64,000 bases of DNA from Algirhabdus cladophorae (GCF_044772865.1 NZ_CP173029.1:3596001-3660000), one strand, 5' to 3'. Counted from the first letter of the stretch, positions 34,858 to 44,971 are shown. Translations and numbers: made by a program. The notes: generated by a model not told the origin, from the letters alone.

Positions 34858-36432
34858 ATGTGGAGGGCCGCAACGTTGAATTGGCGGGAAGACAGCAATG
34901 AACAAGGCAGTCGTCGAAAGGCTGCGCAATATGTCCGCATGTCGACTGAGCATCAGCGGTACTCGACGGAAAACCAGTCGGATGCCATTCTGCGCTATGC
35001 CGATGAACGCGGCTATCAGATCATTGGGACATATTCCGATGCAGGTAAAAGTGGATTGCGCATCGAAGGGCGTGATGGCCTCTCGCAGTTGCTCGAAGAC
35101 ATCCAAACCGGGAAGACAGATTTTGACACAGTTCTAGTCTATGACATCAGCCGCTGGGGCCGGTTTCAAGATGCTGATGAGAGCGCGTACTACGAATATA
35201 TCTGCAAACGCGCGGGCATTGCTGTCGAGTATTGCGCCGAACAGTTTGAAAATGACGGCAGTCCAGTTTCCACGATTGTTAAGGGCGTCAAACGTGCGAT
35301 GGCGGGTGAGTACAGCCGCGAGCTGTCGCAAAAGGTCTTTGCTGGTCAGTCTCGATTGATTGAAATGGGCTACCGACAAGGCGGCCCGCCCGGGTACGGC
35401 CTGCGGCGGATGCTGATCGATGAAGCTGGCAACCAGAAAGGTGTTTTAGCGCGAGGCGAACATAAGAGTATTCATACTGACCGCGCAACGCTCGTTCCCG
35501 GACCTGAAGACGAAATCGCAGTTGTGAACCAGATTTTCCGTTGCTTCGTCGATGACAATCAGTCCGAAGCTGTGATAGCCGCCGATCTTAACGCCAAGGG
35601 AATCAAAACAGATTTGGATCGGGACTGGACACCGTCCGTGGTGCGACAGTTGCTCTCAAACGAAAAGTACATCGGGAACAACATCTGGAACCGACATTCC
35701 TTCAAATTGAAAAAACGCCATGTGCACAATAGTCCAGATGACTGGGTCAGATCCGAAGGCGCCTTTGAAGCGATTGTCGACGCTGGTTTATTTGCCGCCG
35801 CCAAAGCCATCTTTGCTGCCAAAGCACACCGATATTCAGATGAAGAAATGCTGGATGGATTACGGCATGCACTAGAAACGCATGGTTTTCTTTCTGGCAT
35901 CGTCATCAACGAAGCCAGCGCCTTGCCGTCCAGTGGTGCATATCAAAGCAGGTTCGGTAGCTTACTCAGAGCGTATAAGTTGGTCGGTTTCACCCCTGAC
36001 AGGGATTATCGATACATCGAAATCAACAAACGTCTACGCAAAATCCATGCCGGGATCATCCATGAGACAGTAGTAGGGATCGAACAGGTTGGCGGGTTGG
36101 TCCAGCGCGATACCAAGACGGGCCTTCTGACCATCAATCAAGAATTTTCTGCCTCTGTTGTTATCGCCAGATGCACACAGACCGATGCCGGTGCGTATCG
36201 GTGGAACATCAGGTTAGACACCGGTCTTTTGCCCGAGATCACAGTTGTTGTGCGCATGGATCAGGCAAACGAAACCCCGCTAGATTATTACTTGCTGCCA
36301 ACCGTCGATATGACATTTCCCAAACTGCGCCTGTCAGAAAGCAATGGCTTGTCGCTCGACGCATACCGATTTGATGACCTCACCCAATTCTTTGCCATGT
36401 GTGAGCGCATTTCAATCTTGGAGGTCGCGTGA
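34858..36432 (+). CDS. Large serine recombinase
   Basis: A 524-residue serine recombinase. The resolvase domain is at residues 20-170 with Ser29 in YVRMSTEHQ. It is followed by a recombinase domain (GGPPGYGLRRML, WTPSVVRQLLSNEKYIGNNIWNR) and a C-terminal extension lacking a classic zinc ribbon. A TTG at 34876, 9 nt behind GGAGGG, is an alternative start. It overlaps the first ParB-like gene by 4 nt. The trio probably forms one mobile module. Confidence 0.85.
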   Translation: MWRAATLNWREDSNEQGSRRKAAQYVRMSTEHQRYSTENQSDAILRYADERGYQIIGTYSDAGKSGLRIEGRDGLSQLLEDIQTGKTDFDTVLVYDISRWGRFQDADESAYYEYICKRAGIAVEYCAEQFENDGSPVSTIVKGVKRAMAGEYSRELSQKVFAGQSRLIEMGYRQGGPPGYGLRRMLIDEAGNQKGVLARGEHKSIHTDRATLVPGPEDEIAVVNQIFRCFVDDNQSEAVIAADLNAKGIKTDLDRDWTPSVVRQLLSNEKYIGNNIWNRHSFKLKKRHVHNSPDDWVRSEGAFEAIVDAGLFAAAKAIFAAKAHRYSDEEMLDGLRHALETHGFLSGIVINEASALPSSGAYQSRFGSLLRAYKLVGFTPDRDYRYIEINKRLRKIHAGIIHETVVGIEQVGGLVQRDTKTGLLTINQEFSASVVIARCTQTDAGAYRWNIRLDTGLLPEITVVVRMDQANETPLDYYLLPTVDMTFPKLRLSESNGLSLDAYRFDDLTQFFAMCERISILEVA

Positions 36433-37424
36433 TGTCTGACGCCCCGCAGGAACACACCGAGCTCATTGCGGTCGATGCGATCACTGTGGTCAATCCGCGT
36501 ATCCGCAATCAGAAGGTCTTTGATGGAATCGTTACGAATATCGCTGAGCTTGGCCTAAAACGCCCAATCACCGTTGCTGCCCGCCGGGATGATGAGAGTG
36601 GTGACCTTACTTACGAGTTGGTTTGTGGCCAAGGTCGATTGGAAGCCTTCAAGGTATTGAGACAAGACAAAATACCGGCAGTTGTCATCACCGCCAGCTC
36701 TGAGGATTGTCTTGTGATGAGCTTGGTCGAAAACCTCGCGCGTAGGCAGCACCATTCGCTTGATCTACTCAGGGACATCAAACGCCTCAAAGAAAGTGGA
36801 TACTCTGAGCGGGAGATCGCTGCGAAGACCCAGCTATCGGCCAAATACGTGCACGGTGTCATTCGATTGTTGGAGAGCAATGAACACCGGCTTTTGCGCG
36901 CTGTTGAAAGCGGGAAAATTCCGGTCAGCGTCGCAGTAGACATCGCGGAAGCCGATGATGTTGGCGTACAAACGGTGCTGCGTCAGGCCTATGAAAGCAA
37001 AGTTTTGCGCGGTGGTCGTCTGATGGCGGCGAAGCGCTTGGTTGAAGCCCGCAAACAATTTGGAAAAGGCCGTGGCACATCAGACAAGAGGTCGCGCAAG
37101 AACCTCTCTGTTGAGACGTTGCTGCGAACCTATCAAAACGATGTGGAAAAGAAGAAAATCCTACTGCGTAAGGCTGGGGCGACACGAAGCGAAATTATGT
37201 TTCTGACCCAGTCCTTGAAGACGCTGTTTTCAGACGAAAATTTTGTCACGCTTTTACGCGCCGAAGGCCTGTCCAACATTCCCAAGACAATCGCAGATCG
37301 ATTAACCCGCATTGACGGAGCTATGACATTACAACTGGAGACGAAGAACAGATCGTTGCCGCCGCCTTTGAGCGCGACTTACGACGCATCGGTTTCGATC
37401 ATATCGCACCACTTTATGTTGTAA
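36429..37424 (+). CDS. ParB/RepB-like partition-type protein, first copy
   Basis: A 331-residue ParB-superfamily protein. The ParB box includes ELVCGQGRLEAFKVLRQDKIP and LVENLARRQHHSLDLL. A helix-turn-helix follows (YSEREIAAKTQLSAKYVHGVIRLLE). The last 35 or so residues from about 37316 lie over the start of the second ParB gene and look like frame run-on, so the natural end may be earlier. It is coupled to the recombinase by a 4-nt overlap. Plasmid-type partition is unlikely without a ParA here. Confidence 0.8.
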   Translation: MMSDAPQEHTELIAVDAITVVNPRIRNQKVFDGIVTNIAELGLKRPITVAARRDDESGDLTYELVCGQGRLEAFKVLRQDKIPAVVITASSEDCLVMSLVENLARRQHHSLDLLRDIKRLKESGYSEREIAAKTQLSAKYVHGVIRLLESNEHRLLRAVESGKIPVSVAVDIAEADDVGVQTVLRQAYESKVLRGGRLMAAKRLVEARKQFGKGRGTSDKRSRKNLSVETLLRTYQNDVEKKKILLRKAGATRSEIMFLTQSLKTLFSDENFVTLLRAEGLSNIPKTIADRLTRIDGAMTLQLETKNRSLPPPLSATYDASVSIISHHFML

Positions 37425-38227
37425 CTCCGCAAACGAAGGAGACGGTCAAATTCAAACGGATTGTCGCATCCATTGCCGAGATTGGCCTCGTCGAGCCGAT
37501 CGTTGTGACCCGTGATCGGCAAGATCCGACGCAATACACGTTGCTTGACGGGCATTTGCGCTTGGAAGTGCTTAAGGATCAAGGTGCCACCGAAACGCCA
37601 TGTATCATTTCCACCGACGATGAAGCCTTCACTTATAACAAGCGGATCAGCAGGCTTGCGACCATCCAAGAACATAAGATGATTTTGCGCGCACTGACCC
37701 TCGGTGCGTCTGAAGAACGCTTAGCAAAAGCACTAAATGTGAACATCAAGACTCTTCAAGACAAAAGGCGTTTGCTTGATGGCATCTGTCCTGAAGCCGC
37801 CGAGATGTTGAAAGATAAGCAGGTTGCTTTGACCGGGTTTCGTATTCTCAAGAAGATGAAACCGATGCGCCAGATAGAAGCGGCGCAGCTGATGGTGACG
37901 ATGAACAAATACACCGTCAACTACGCCCAATCTCTCTTGGCGGGGACGCCTGAAAGCCAGCTGGTCTCTGGGGCGACACCGAAGAAGATAAAAGGCATCT
38001 CCCGCCAACAGCTTGATCTAATGGAACGCGAGTCTGCCAACCTCGAACGAGAAGTGCGGTTGGTCGAAGACAGTTATGGGGCTGATCATCTCGATCTTGT
38101 TTTGGCGCGCGGCTACGTTACGCGGTTGGTGAGCAATGAACGGATCACGAGGTACCTCGCCCTGCATCATGAGGAATTTCTGCCTGAATTTGAGAAGATC
38201 ACCGAACGGGAGGCATTTGTGTCCTAG
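37328..38227 (+). CDS. ParB/RepB-like protein, second copy; start uncertain
   Basis: The protein has KFKRIVASIAEIGLVEPIVV, YTLLDGHLRLEVLKDQG and ISTDDEAFTYNKRISRLATIQEH, the RepB/ParB pattern, with a helix-turn-helix after. The homologous N-terminus runs back to about 37316, but that part has no ATG, GTG or TTG. The first standard start is GTG at 37505, inside the ParB box. I show an ATT at 37328, 7 nt behind GGAG, as one possibility. A one-base error or a frameshift from the upstream gene at the ATG at 37323 is as likely. Confidence 0.6.
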   Translation: MTTGDEEQIVAAAFERDLRRIGFDHIAPLYVVTPQTKETVKFKRIVASIAEIGLVEPIVVTRDRQDPTQYTLLDGHLRLEVLKDQGATETPCIISTDDEAFTYNKRISRLATIQEHKMILRALTLGASEERLAKALNVNIKTLQDKRRLLDGICPEAAEMLKDKQVALTGFRILKKMKPMRQIEAAQLMVTMNKYTVNYAQSLLAGTPESQLVSGATPKKIKGISRQQLDLMERESANLEREVRLVEDSYGADHLDLVLARGYVTRLVSNERITRYLALHHEEFLPEFEKITEREAFVS

Positions 38228-38525
38228 ATTTACCAACCAAAAAATCTGTTTGGGGACCCGGACCCATAAAGCGCGGGGACCGCAGGAGACGCCGCACTGT
38301 GGGGCGGATCAAGTGCGGCGATGGGAATGGCGGCGATCCCGTTTGAGCCCATCCCGCCGGGCCTCATGTCCGGCATTGATCTACGTGACTGTCTGTTTGC
38401 ACCTCTGAAGCTGTTAAGGTCCAAGCAGACAGTCGTTGTAGGAATACGGACTATCGTTTCAATTTTTAAGATTCAGGGTTATCTAAAGCCGCTACTGACA
38501 ACTAACGGTTCAGCAGCCCTTGAAA

Positions 38526-38945
38526 TCACTTCCACGGGTAAACGATCAGCGCACCTAAAGCCTCAAATCGGGGAACATCGCGTGTCGCAATAGTTGCACC
38601 ATTGTTGGACATAGCAATCGCAGCGACCACCCGATCGGCAAAAGAAACTGCCAATCCGGGATGTTCGTTTCGGACGACATCAACTTCAAAAAGCCGCGCT
38701 GCTTCTGAGTCGAAAGGGAGAATACGTCCAGCAAAGGCTTCTTGGAACAGCGTGCTCGCTGTTTTCTCAAGCTCCTTCCTGTGGTTCCCAGAGGGTAACA
38801 AACCAATTCCGCGCATGATTTCTGTGACTGTAATCGCGGTGGTGTAGGTTGTTGTCGGATCAAGGCCGTCCAGAAATTCCATAACGTTTGTGTCAGGCTC
38901 GATCCGCTGAGTTTCCAAAATGACGGTTGTATCAAGGATAATCAT
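38526..38945 (-). CDS. PIN-domain toxin (VapC/FitB-like)
   Basis: A 139-residue PIN-domain ribonuclease. Acidic residues typical of the metal site are in MIILDTTVILE (Asp5), TVTEIMRGIGLLPSGNHRKE (Glu), and the later SFADRVVAAIAMSNNGATIATRD block. FitB-type spacing is seen. It follows the antitoxin gene with a 4-nt overlap (ATGA), the standard order. Toxicity would be held back by the antitoxin and would stabilise the island. Confidence 0.8.
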   Translation of the reverse strand: MIILDTTVILETQRIEPDTNVMEFLDGLDPTTTYTTAITVTEIMRGIGLLPSGNHRKELEKTASTLFQEAFAGRILPFDSEAARLFEVDVVRNEHPGLAVSFADRVVAAIAMSNNGATIATRDVPRFEALGALIVYPWK

Positions 38946-39181
38946 TCAAAATTAACCTCGCGAAGACCTTCTGTACTACGTTGAGTTTTCAGGTCGCCGC
39001 CGAGGTTATTACCCCACAACTTGTGAAGCGTCGTGCCCAAACCACCGCCGGTTCGTTGTCGAACCACAGTCGAAAGAATGTTACGAACTTCTGCCTCTGT
39101 GCTTCGATTATTTTGAGCAGCGAGTTGTTTGAGGCAGCGGTGAACTTCATCGGGGAGGTTTCTCACTGTTATGCTTGCCAT
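38942..39181 (-). CDS. FitA-like ribbon-helix-helix antitoxin
   Basis: A 79-residue protein with a ribbon-helix-helix: MASITVRNLPDEVHRCLKQLAAQNNRSTEAEVRNIL. The first strand binds DNA and the C-terminal part masks the toxin. The start is set at the ATG complementing 39179-39181, since the longer frame upstream has no ribosome site. It overlaps the toxin gene. Confidence 0.8.
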   Translation of the reverse strand: MASITVRNLPDEVHRCLKQLAAQNNRSTEAEVRNILSTVVRQRTGGGLGTTLHKLWGNNLGGDLKTQRSTEGLREVNFE

Positions 39182-39272
39182 GACGAAAGTACCTTTGCGT
39201 TTTGCTGATTGATGACCGTGAACCTGGGCTGGATTCGATTTATGCAGGAGCAAGTAAACTTGACGAAACAGC

Positions 39273-41099
39273 TCATGCTATCCCTCCTGGATGAAACAGA
39301 TTTTCGAGTTCGGGGGTTCGTCGGTAGATCTTGCTGAACCGCTCACCTAGAGGGAGCGGCTCAAAACCTGCCTTATCGAGCTTGGTAGCGACGTGCTTTG
39401 CCTGTGTCCTCGCAGCGTAGGCCATCATCCCCAGAGTTGCATGGCTGCTAAGAAATTCTGACATTGCATCTGAACCGATCAGTGCCATCGGGCGGCGCGA
39501 TCGGTGATGACGAACCATGCGGGCTCGAAGCATCGATTTCCGCACCAGCAAGGTCACCGTTGGATCATTGACGCGGAGCAAGCGCTTTACATCTTGCTTT
39601 GTGTAGCCCTGATGTTTGGGTCCCTGAAATTGATCGCGTAGATCCTCTAGATCTGCAAAACAATCATGAATTCTTGAGGACGAATGCAGCCTACAAAAGG
39701 AACTCAGAGAGCCTGATCGCACAAGATCAATCGCTTCCTCAAAATGGCACTTAGCATGGTTGCATAGTTTAAATAGCGGGATCATGTCGGTCGGAATTTT
39801 GTCGACTACGGTAGCTTGCTTCAGAACACCGGACCTAAACATTTCCAAGTCGCTGGGATGATAAACTGGCACCATAGACGGCATATCAAACCGAGGCTTT
39901 AGGATCCCGACTTTGGCCAATCGCTGTAAGGCCTCTACTCGGATGCCCAACTCGGCTGCTGCCAATTTTGGTCGCAGACATCGCGCAAATTCATTCAGAA
40001 CTGGATCATATTTCTTCGCTGAAAATTCTATACGCTCGTGCCGATCCTTGGAGCCCAACCCTAGGCCAACAGCCAAGATTGTCATTCTAGGATGTTTCAA
40101 ACCGTGCTGTTTGGCAGCTGATGTGATACTGTGGATCTGTCTTTCTTGGCACGTTCGGCCAAATAATACGTCACCCTTACCAAACGGGTAATTTTCAAAA
40201 GCAAACCTGGCAGTAAGGTCCAAGAGCTCGGCATATCTAGGGCTACGATAATCGACACGATACAACCAACGTGCATACGCGCCAAAATCTGCTTGGAACC
40301 CAGGTTTTGGGCTATTCGAGGCGTCACGTACTGAGCGAAAAGCGCTAACTAAGGACTTGTGTCCGTCCCTAACAGCATGGAAGGCCAGCGATGCCGCGCG
40401 TGGCATTTCATCGGACCTCAAGTCGGATGGGTTTCGTGCCGAACCAAATCGAATGACTGTGCCAAGGTTCACTACGATGTGGCAGAGTAGATCTAAGTCG
40501 AAACGGTCGCACCAAACGCTTGATTTGCGCCCACGCACGCGACTAGCCAGATATGTTTCCCACGCCACATCGCCTGAGAAATCTTTGTGAGTTTCAGCGG
40601 CACGTTGTATCGCCCTCCAACAATCCTTGATGCGCTGATAAAAATCGTACGGGGATCTCGGGAATTCGGCCTTTGGAAGCGGTAGCATCGGTTTGCGATG
40701 TCTGTGGCAAACTTGGTAACTGGTCAGCAGCCATTCTGCCCGGCAATAGCGATGCCGGGCACCGCCGAGTTCAAAGTCCTCCACAAGGCACGACGGGCAA
40801 ACCTTGAGACTACCTCGGTCTACAGTCTTATGGGAAAGAAATTGCCCATTCAAATCATAGGTACGATGACCAATCTCGCGTACAGCGTAGCGACCCAGTT
40901 TCTCATGAGGAATGCCGGTCAGATCAGCAAACGCCTCAATCGCGATGTCATCACCACCGGTGATATCTCGCCATCGCTCCCCCATATCAGCACAAAAATC
41001 TTGGGCAAAACTGGCCCCGTTTCGATCGGCGATCCTGGTTATGATCGAATTGGTTGTCTCACCCTCGAAGGGCGTCACTGAAAGCCTGAGCCGCATCAT
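39273..41099 (-). CDS. tniQ: TniQ/TnsD-like target-selection protein
   Basis: A 608-residue TniQ-family protein. The N-terminal zinc finger is LKVCPSCLVEDF...YCRAEWLLTSYQVCHRH near residues 100-140. A long C-terminal part with helix-turn-helix-like stretches probably reads the target DNA, as TnsD does. It overlaps tniB by 4 nt and is the last gene of the TnsA-TniA-TniB-TniQ operon. The length is nearer to TnsD than to short TniQ. Confidence 0.8.
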   Translation of the reverse strand: MMRLRLSVTPFEGETTNSIITRIADRNGASFAQDFCADMGERWRDITGGDDIAIEAFADLTGIPHEKLGRYAVREIGHRTYDLNGQFLSHKTVDRGSLKVCPSCLVEDFELGGARHRYCRAEWLLTSYQVCHRHRKPMLPLPKAEFPRSPYDFYQRIKDCWRAIQRAAETHKDFSGDVAWETYLASRVRGRKSSVWCDRFDLDLLCHIVVNLGTVIRFGSARNPSDLRSDEMPRAASLAFHAVRDGHKSLVSAFRSVRDASNSPKPGFQADFGAYARWLYRVDYRSPRYAELLDLTARFAFENYPFGKGDVLFGRTCQERQIHSITSAAKQHGLKHPRMTILAVGLGLGSKDRHERIEFSAKKYDPVLNEFARCLRPKLAAAELGIRVEALQRLAKVGILKPRFDMPSMVPVYHPSDLEMFRSGVLKQATVVDKIPTDMIPLFKLCNHAKCHFEEAIDLVRSGSLSSFCRLHSSSRIHDCFADLEDLRDQFQGPKHQGYTKQDVKRLLRVNDPTVTLLVRKSMLRARMVRHHRSRRPMALIGSDAMSEFLSSHATLGMMAYAARTQAKHVATKLDKAGFEPLPLGERFSKIYRRTPELENLFHPGGIA

Positions 41100-42100
41100 T
41101 TCTGCCGCCCCCGCTTATGGGGTGCTCCGGTTTGTGCTGAAACGTCTCTTCTGGTGGGCAACAAGAGCCTAGGGTCAATTGCGCTGTAGTCTGCCCTAAC
41201 AAAGGGATTCAAGTCGTTGACACAGCCCGTGCGATATCGGAACTCAGCCACAAAATGTTGTTTCGCCAATCTGGGTTGGCACCCGCGAAAACAAAATTCT
41301 ATTGCCCCGATGATAAGTTCAACCAGGATGCCAAATTCGTTGGCGGCAGAATGGATGAGGCGAGCGATGAAATCGTCGCCTTGGAGTTCGGGCTCTAATT
41401 CAAGACTGGCTGCCGTGCTGTATTGTCCGAGAAGAGATCGCACGTTTCTGCCATCTTCGACCACATCAAGCTGAGAGAAGCTAATTGGGATGAAGCGACG
41501 CCCGAGTTGGGGATCCAGGTTCAAAAGGGTCAATAGGTCTGGAAGGCCGCTCAAAATGATGCTGACTGGCCACCGCTTGTTTTGCAGCATCGATTTCAAT
41601 GTGTTGACGACAGCAAACATTTCCCTCTCACTTTGAGAGGAATAAAGATCCTGAGCCTCATCCAAGTGGAGAAACATAACCCTTAGCTCGTTCAAGTGTT
41701 CCTGCACCAACCCCCAAATAATACCGGCAGAGCGGTCTCGGGACAGAGGATATCCAAGTCCGGCCAAGCAAGAATAGCCAACTTTTTTCAATGAAGCAGG
41801 TGACGGCACAACAAAGCTAGCGGCATCTGCGGCTTCGCAATCTTCTGTAAGTAAAGACAGGGTCTCATGTTTCTTCAGATAGTGCTCGACGCCCTTACTT
41901 TTCCCACTTCCCGAATTTCCAATGACTGCAATCCCTCGTGCCTCCGGGTTTAGTCCCTCAGCGATTTCGGCACGCCTGCGCGCCTCAAAATTTGTCATCG
42001 TATCGGCAAATCCGTTGTAACATTGTCTGGGAACAAACCGGTTCCGCAAGCGAACGAGAAGAATTTCAAGTTCGGGTGAAAGTTGCCCTGCATTGGCCAT
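41096..42100 (-). CDS. tniB: TniB/TnsC-like AAA+ ATPase
   Basis: A 334-residue AAA+ ATPase. Walker A is GNSGSGKS near residue 63, Walker B is VMFLHLDEAQD. TnsC-type proteins link target proteins to the transposase. I start it at the ATG complementing 42098-42100, where a GGAGG site lies 7 nt before it; a start 6 nt earlier gives a 4-nt overlap with tniA. The gene is between the transposase and TniQ genes. Confidence 0.85.
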   Translation of the reverse strand: MANAGQLSPELEILLVRLRNRFVPRQCYNGFADTMTNFEARRRAEIAEGLNPEARGIAVIGNSGSGKSKGVEHYLKKHETLSLLTEDCEAADAASFVVPSPASLKKVGYSCLAGLGYPLSRDRSAGIIWGLVQEHLNELRVMFLHLDEAQDLYSSQSEREMFAVVNTLKSMLQNKRWPVSIILSGLPDLLTLLNLDPQLGRRFIPISFSQLDVVEDGRNVRSLLGQYSTAASLELEPELQGDDFIARLIHSAANEFGILVELIIGAIEFCFRGCQPRLAKQHFVAEFRYRTGCVNDLNPFVRADYSAIDPRLLLPTRRDVSAQTGAPHKRGRQK

Positions 42101-42102
42101 GG

Positions 42103-44232
42103 TCATTCCTCCAATTTCCATTCTTCTTCATCGCCAGAATTGGGCTGTATTTGCTCAGTAACTGGGGAGTGAATGTCCGGTTCTGTCGGATAAATTGGTT
42201 CGATCTTGCGACCAAACGGCACATCTTCACCGCTCATAGGCGGTGTGTCAGGATGATTGAAAATCAAGCGCGCGCAAAGATTATTTGCCAAATAATCAAG
42301 ACGTTCAGCGGTATATTCTGGGTCGACCAGCCCACCGAGATCACGCGCATCATCGACGATCTTTCGTACTTTCTGGATTGCCCTGTTTCTCTGCGGTAAC
42401 GTGAGTTCAGCCTCAGCTGAGTTACGTTGGCGTAACTCGCGCACAACACGCGTCCAATGATCCATTGAAAGACCTTCGATTTCCTCACCGTTCAACGCAT
42501 TCGCTTGGTACCAAACCCGATCTATTTCCACCGAAACAGCGCCAATGTTGTCTGGATCAATTCGAATGCGTACAGGTTTGCCTTTGTGGATCTGCCGATA
42601 CTTCATCAGCTCTTTGCAATCGTAATGATTGGAGAACAATACGACGCCCTGTTTGGAAGGGGTTCGAACAAACTCGTAACCGAGCGCCACCCGGCGCGTA
42701 TTCAAATCAGGCGGCTCGGTGACATCATATTTGTCGACCAACTCTTTCCATCGACTTGCGGGTGATTGCGCGCCCGGAAGGCCACGGTGCGGTTGTTGGT
42801 GATAGTGATCAACCACCCAAATCGTCAAAATGCGCGTTAGGTCGTTATCCGTCAAAACCGTTCGTTCTTCAGATGGATAATCGCCTCGCGCCATTGGGTT
42901 GCTAAACGTACGACCAGGCAACAGTGGCATAATTATTCGTGCCATGGTGCCAAACAAGCGTTCGACACGGCTTCTAAGCTCAGGAATTTTCACTGGCGGG
43001 AACAGGATGATGGACCCAAGCGTGTTCACTGCAAGTATAAACATGTTAGACCGAAACGCGGAGCCGGTATCTGTGCAAATGAGATGTGGGGTTCCGAAGA
43101 AATCCCATGTTCCTTCCGCCCCCGCCAACCGGGCGAGATCTGTCTTGTCCTTTACAATTTGCCCCAATATTCGTCGTGCGGCGTCGCTATTGGGCTGGGA
43201 GCAGACAGACATCGCGAGGATACAGCGCGTCGCACAGTCGATTGCTACATAGATCCATTTACGGCCATCGGGTACGTCATTTCGGATGTCCTGAGGAAGC
43301 GAATCCCAAATTCCCAACTGCTTGAATTTTACCCGAACATCACCTTCCCATTCGTCGATTTCGACCCGCTCGAGAGGATATAAAAGATCAAGGCCACCAG
43401 ACGAAACCGCATGATCCATTCTTGCTTTATCGATACCATGACGAAGAACTGCCACTTCGAAGGGGTCGAGCCATTCTATACGCCTTTCAATCGTGCGCAC
43501 GCTTGGAACACCTAATAGCTTCTCCCCATTTTTGGAACGACGCTCATTCTCTGCGAAAATCGCATCGCGAGTGTCCTTGGCGATGGCGTTCGCATAGGGA
43601 TCTTCTCTATTGATAGATGCTTTGACGAAACGCCTGATGAAGTCTTCGGTCTGATCGCAAAACCCTAGACTTCGTTCCTTCCCAGTTCGATAGTGCGGAA
43701 CCAAAACTCCTGGATCATAGTTACTTTGGCGAAGCCGGCGGTAAAGTTTGAGCAGCGTTGAGGCCGCATGTGGCTTTCTCTGTTCTGGTAGCTTGCTCCC
43801 GCCACGACGTGGGCCATTACCAAGGTTCCGCGTTGCCTCTTGTTCAAGGAATGCGCCGACGATCTCGTTCCATTTCGACTTTAGACTCTTGACGGTTAGC
43901 GAGATTGCACCAGCGTTGCGAAACGCTTCCAAGTTCATACATTCCATATAGGCAAATAATGCCGCGTCCTGATCTTCAGGGTGCGCGTCTTGCAGAGCTT
44001 TGCTTCCCGATTTGGCTGCCTTTTTTAGGCGCTCATATGTTCGGGGTCCCGGAACGTAACGCCAGTGATTGCTTCCTCGTAGAAAGCCAATCTCTTTTCG
44101 GCTAAATGTCTTCGGTGGGCCGGCACCCTTCTCTTTGGGCTCGAAGATACAAAGAGTGTCGTTCTGATAAGAACACCAATGCGCTTCACCGTAGATGAGG
44201 AATGTATCTGTGGGCTCATAGTTGAAAATCAT
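42103..44232 (-). CDS. tniA: TniA/TnsB-like DDE transposase
   Basis: A 709-residue Mu/TnsB-type transposase. The catalytic acidic residues probably lie in RVEIDEWEGDV, ICTDTGSAF and LRSRVERLFGTM, giving a D-D-E triad. N-terminal DNA-binding helices precede the core and a C-terminal tail likely binds TniB. It overlaps tnsA by 4 nt. It makes the strand transfer at the transposon ends, which I could not locate. Confidence 0.85.
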   Translation of the reverse strand: MIFNYEPTDTFLIYGEAHWCSYQNDTLCIFEPKEKGAGPPKTFSRKEIGFLRGSNHWRYVPGPRTYERLKKAAKSGSKALQDAHPEDQDAALFAYMECMNLEAFRNAGAISLTVKSLKSKWNEIVGAFLEQEATRNLGNGPRRGGSKLPEQRKPHAASTLLKLYRRLRQSNYDPGVLVPHYRTGKERSLGFCDQTEDFIRRFVKASINREDPYANAIAKDTRDAIFAENERRSKNGEKLLGVPSVRTIERRIEWLDPFEVAVLRHGIDKARMDHAVSSGGLDLLYPLERVEIDEWEGDVRVKFKQLGIWDSLPQDIRNDVPDGRKWIYVAIDCATRCILAMSVCSQPNSDAARRILGQIVKDKTDLARLAGAEGTWDFFGTPHLICTDTGSAFRSNMFILAVNTLGSIILFPPVKIPELRSRVERLFGTMARIIMPLLPGRTFSNPMARGDYPSEERTVLTDNDLTRILTIWVVDHYHQQPHRGLPGAQSPASRWKELVDKYDVTEPPDLNTRRVALGYEFVRTPSKQGVVLFSNHYDCKELMKYRQIHKGKPVRIRIDPDNIGAVSVEIDRVWYQANALNGEEIEGLSMDHWTRVVRELRQRNSAEAELTLPQRNRAIQKVRKIVDDARDLGGLVDPEYTAERLDYLANNLCARLIFNHPDTPPMSGEDVPFGRKIEPIYPTEPDIHSPVTEQIQPNSGDEEEWKLEE

Positions 44233-44912
44233 ATTGGCACCTCTGAAGACACCATGGTTTGCAGCCCGATTTTTCCATGAGATAGCGGCTTGAGTTTTCC
44301 CTCGATTATGGCGCGGAAACCTGCTCGAAAACCGCGACCACCGAGTCCACTCTTTGCGATCAAATCCTCCAGAACGGTGGGCTCGAGCTGTTCGCGGGCA
44401 ACGCGAACAATGTGGTCGTCAGCATCCGTGTCAGGCTTCTTGGTAAACTCGTGGTAGCGTTGAGCATTAAGTGCTTGCGCCCGTGTAAAGTCCGCTTCGC
44501 TCATAAGGATGACTTCATCGGCGAAGGCATCTGGCAATGCGGCGCATATGTAACCCAACTTCAGATCGAAGTCGTATTTCCCGACATGATGGATGGGCTT
44601 GATGGCGACGGCATACCGAAGCCCATCAGCCAATGTTACACGATAGTCGAACGTATGTTCGTGACGGCTGCCATCAGGAAGAGCAAACCGTATTGGTTCA
44701 GGTTGGTCCCAAACATCGGCCAGATCGCCTCGGGAACTAATCAGCAAAATGCACATCAGTTCGAGCAAGCTTTCGTAGACGACAACCTGTTGACGGCAGT
44801 TTAGCGATAGCACTAGCGTTCCACGGCAACTTGCTCTGGATCGCCAATTTATTTTCCGCGAACTTCTAGAGGGGTCTGGAACGATAAAGCCTTTTTGTTC
44901 GAGCCCCATCAT
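44229..44912 (-). CDS. tnsA: TnsA-like endonuclease
   Basis: A 227-residue restriction-like nuclease. The catalytic residues fit E in VYESLLELMCIL, D in HTFDYRVTLADG and K in YAVAIKPIHHVG, the TnsA E-D-(x)-K spacing, although the Gln/Glu before Lys is not conserved. In Tn7, TnsA cuts the non-transferred strand so that transposition is cut-and-paste. It is the first gene of the four-gene operon. Confidence 0.7.
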   Translation of the reverse strand: MMGLEQKGFIVPDPSRSSRKINWRSRASCRGTLVLSLNCRQQVVVYESLLELMCILLISSRGDLADVWDQPEPIRFALPDGSRHEHTFDYRVTLADGLRYAVAIKPIHHVGKYDFDLKLGYICAALPDAFADEVILMSEADFTRAQALNAQRYHEFTKKPDTDADDHIVRVAREQLEPTVLEDLIAKSGLGGRGFRAGFRAIIEGKLKPLSHGKIGLQTMVSSEVPI

Positions 44913-44947
44913 TAAGACACCCCCATTTTTCTAGTGTGTGCGGTATG

Positions 44948-44971
44948 CGCGCGAGCACTAACGCTCGCGCG
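44948..44971. repeat. 9-bp inverted repeat upstream of tnsA
   Basis: CGCGCGAGC at 44948-44956 pairs with GCTCGCGCG at 44963-44971, with a 6-nt loop. It lies about 35 bp before the tnsA start and may be an operator or part of a transposon end. Confidence 0.5.
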
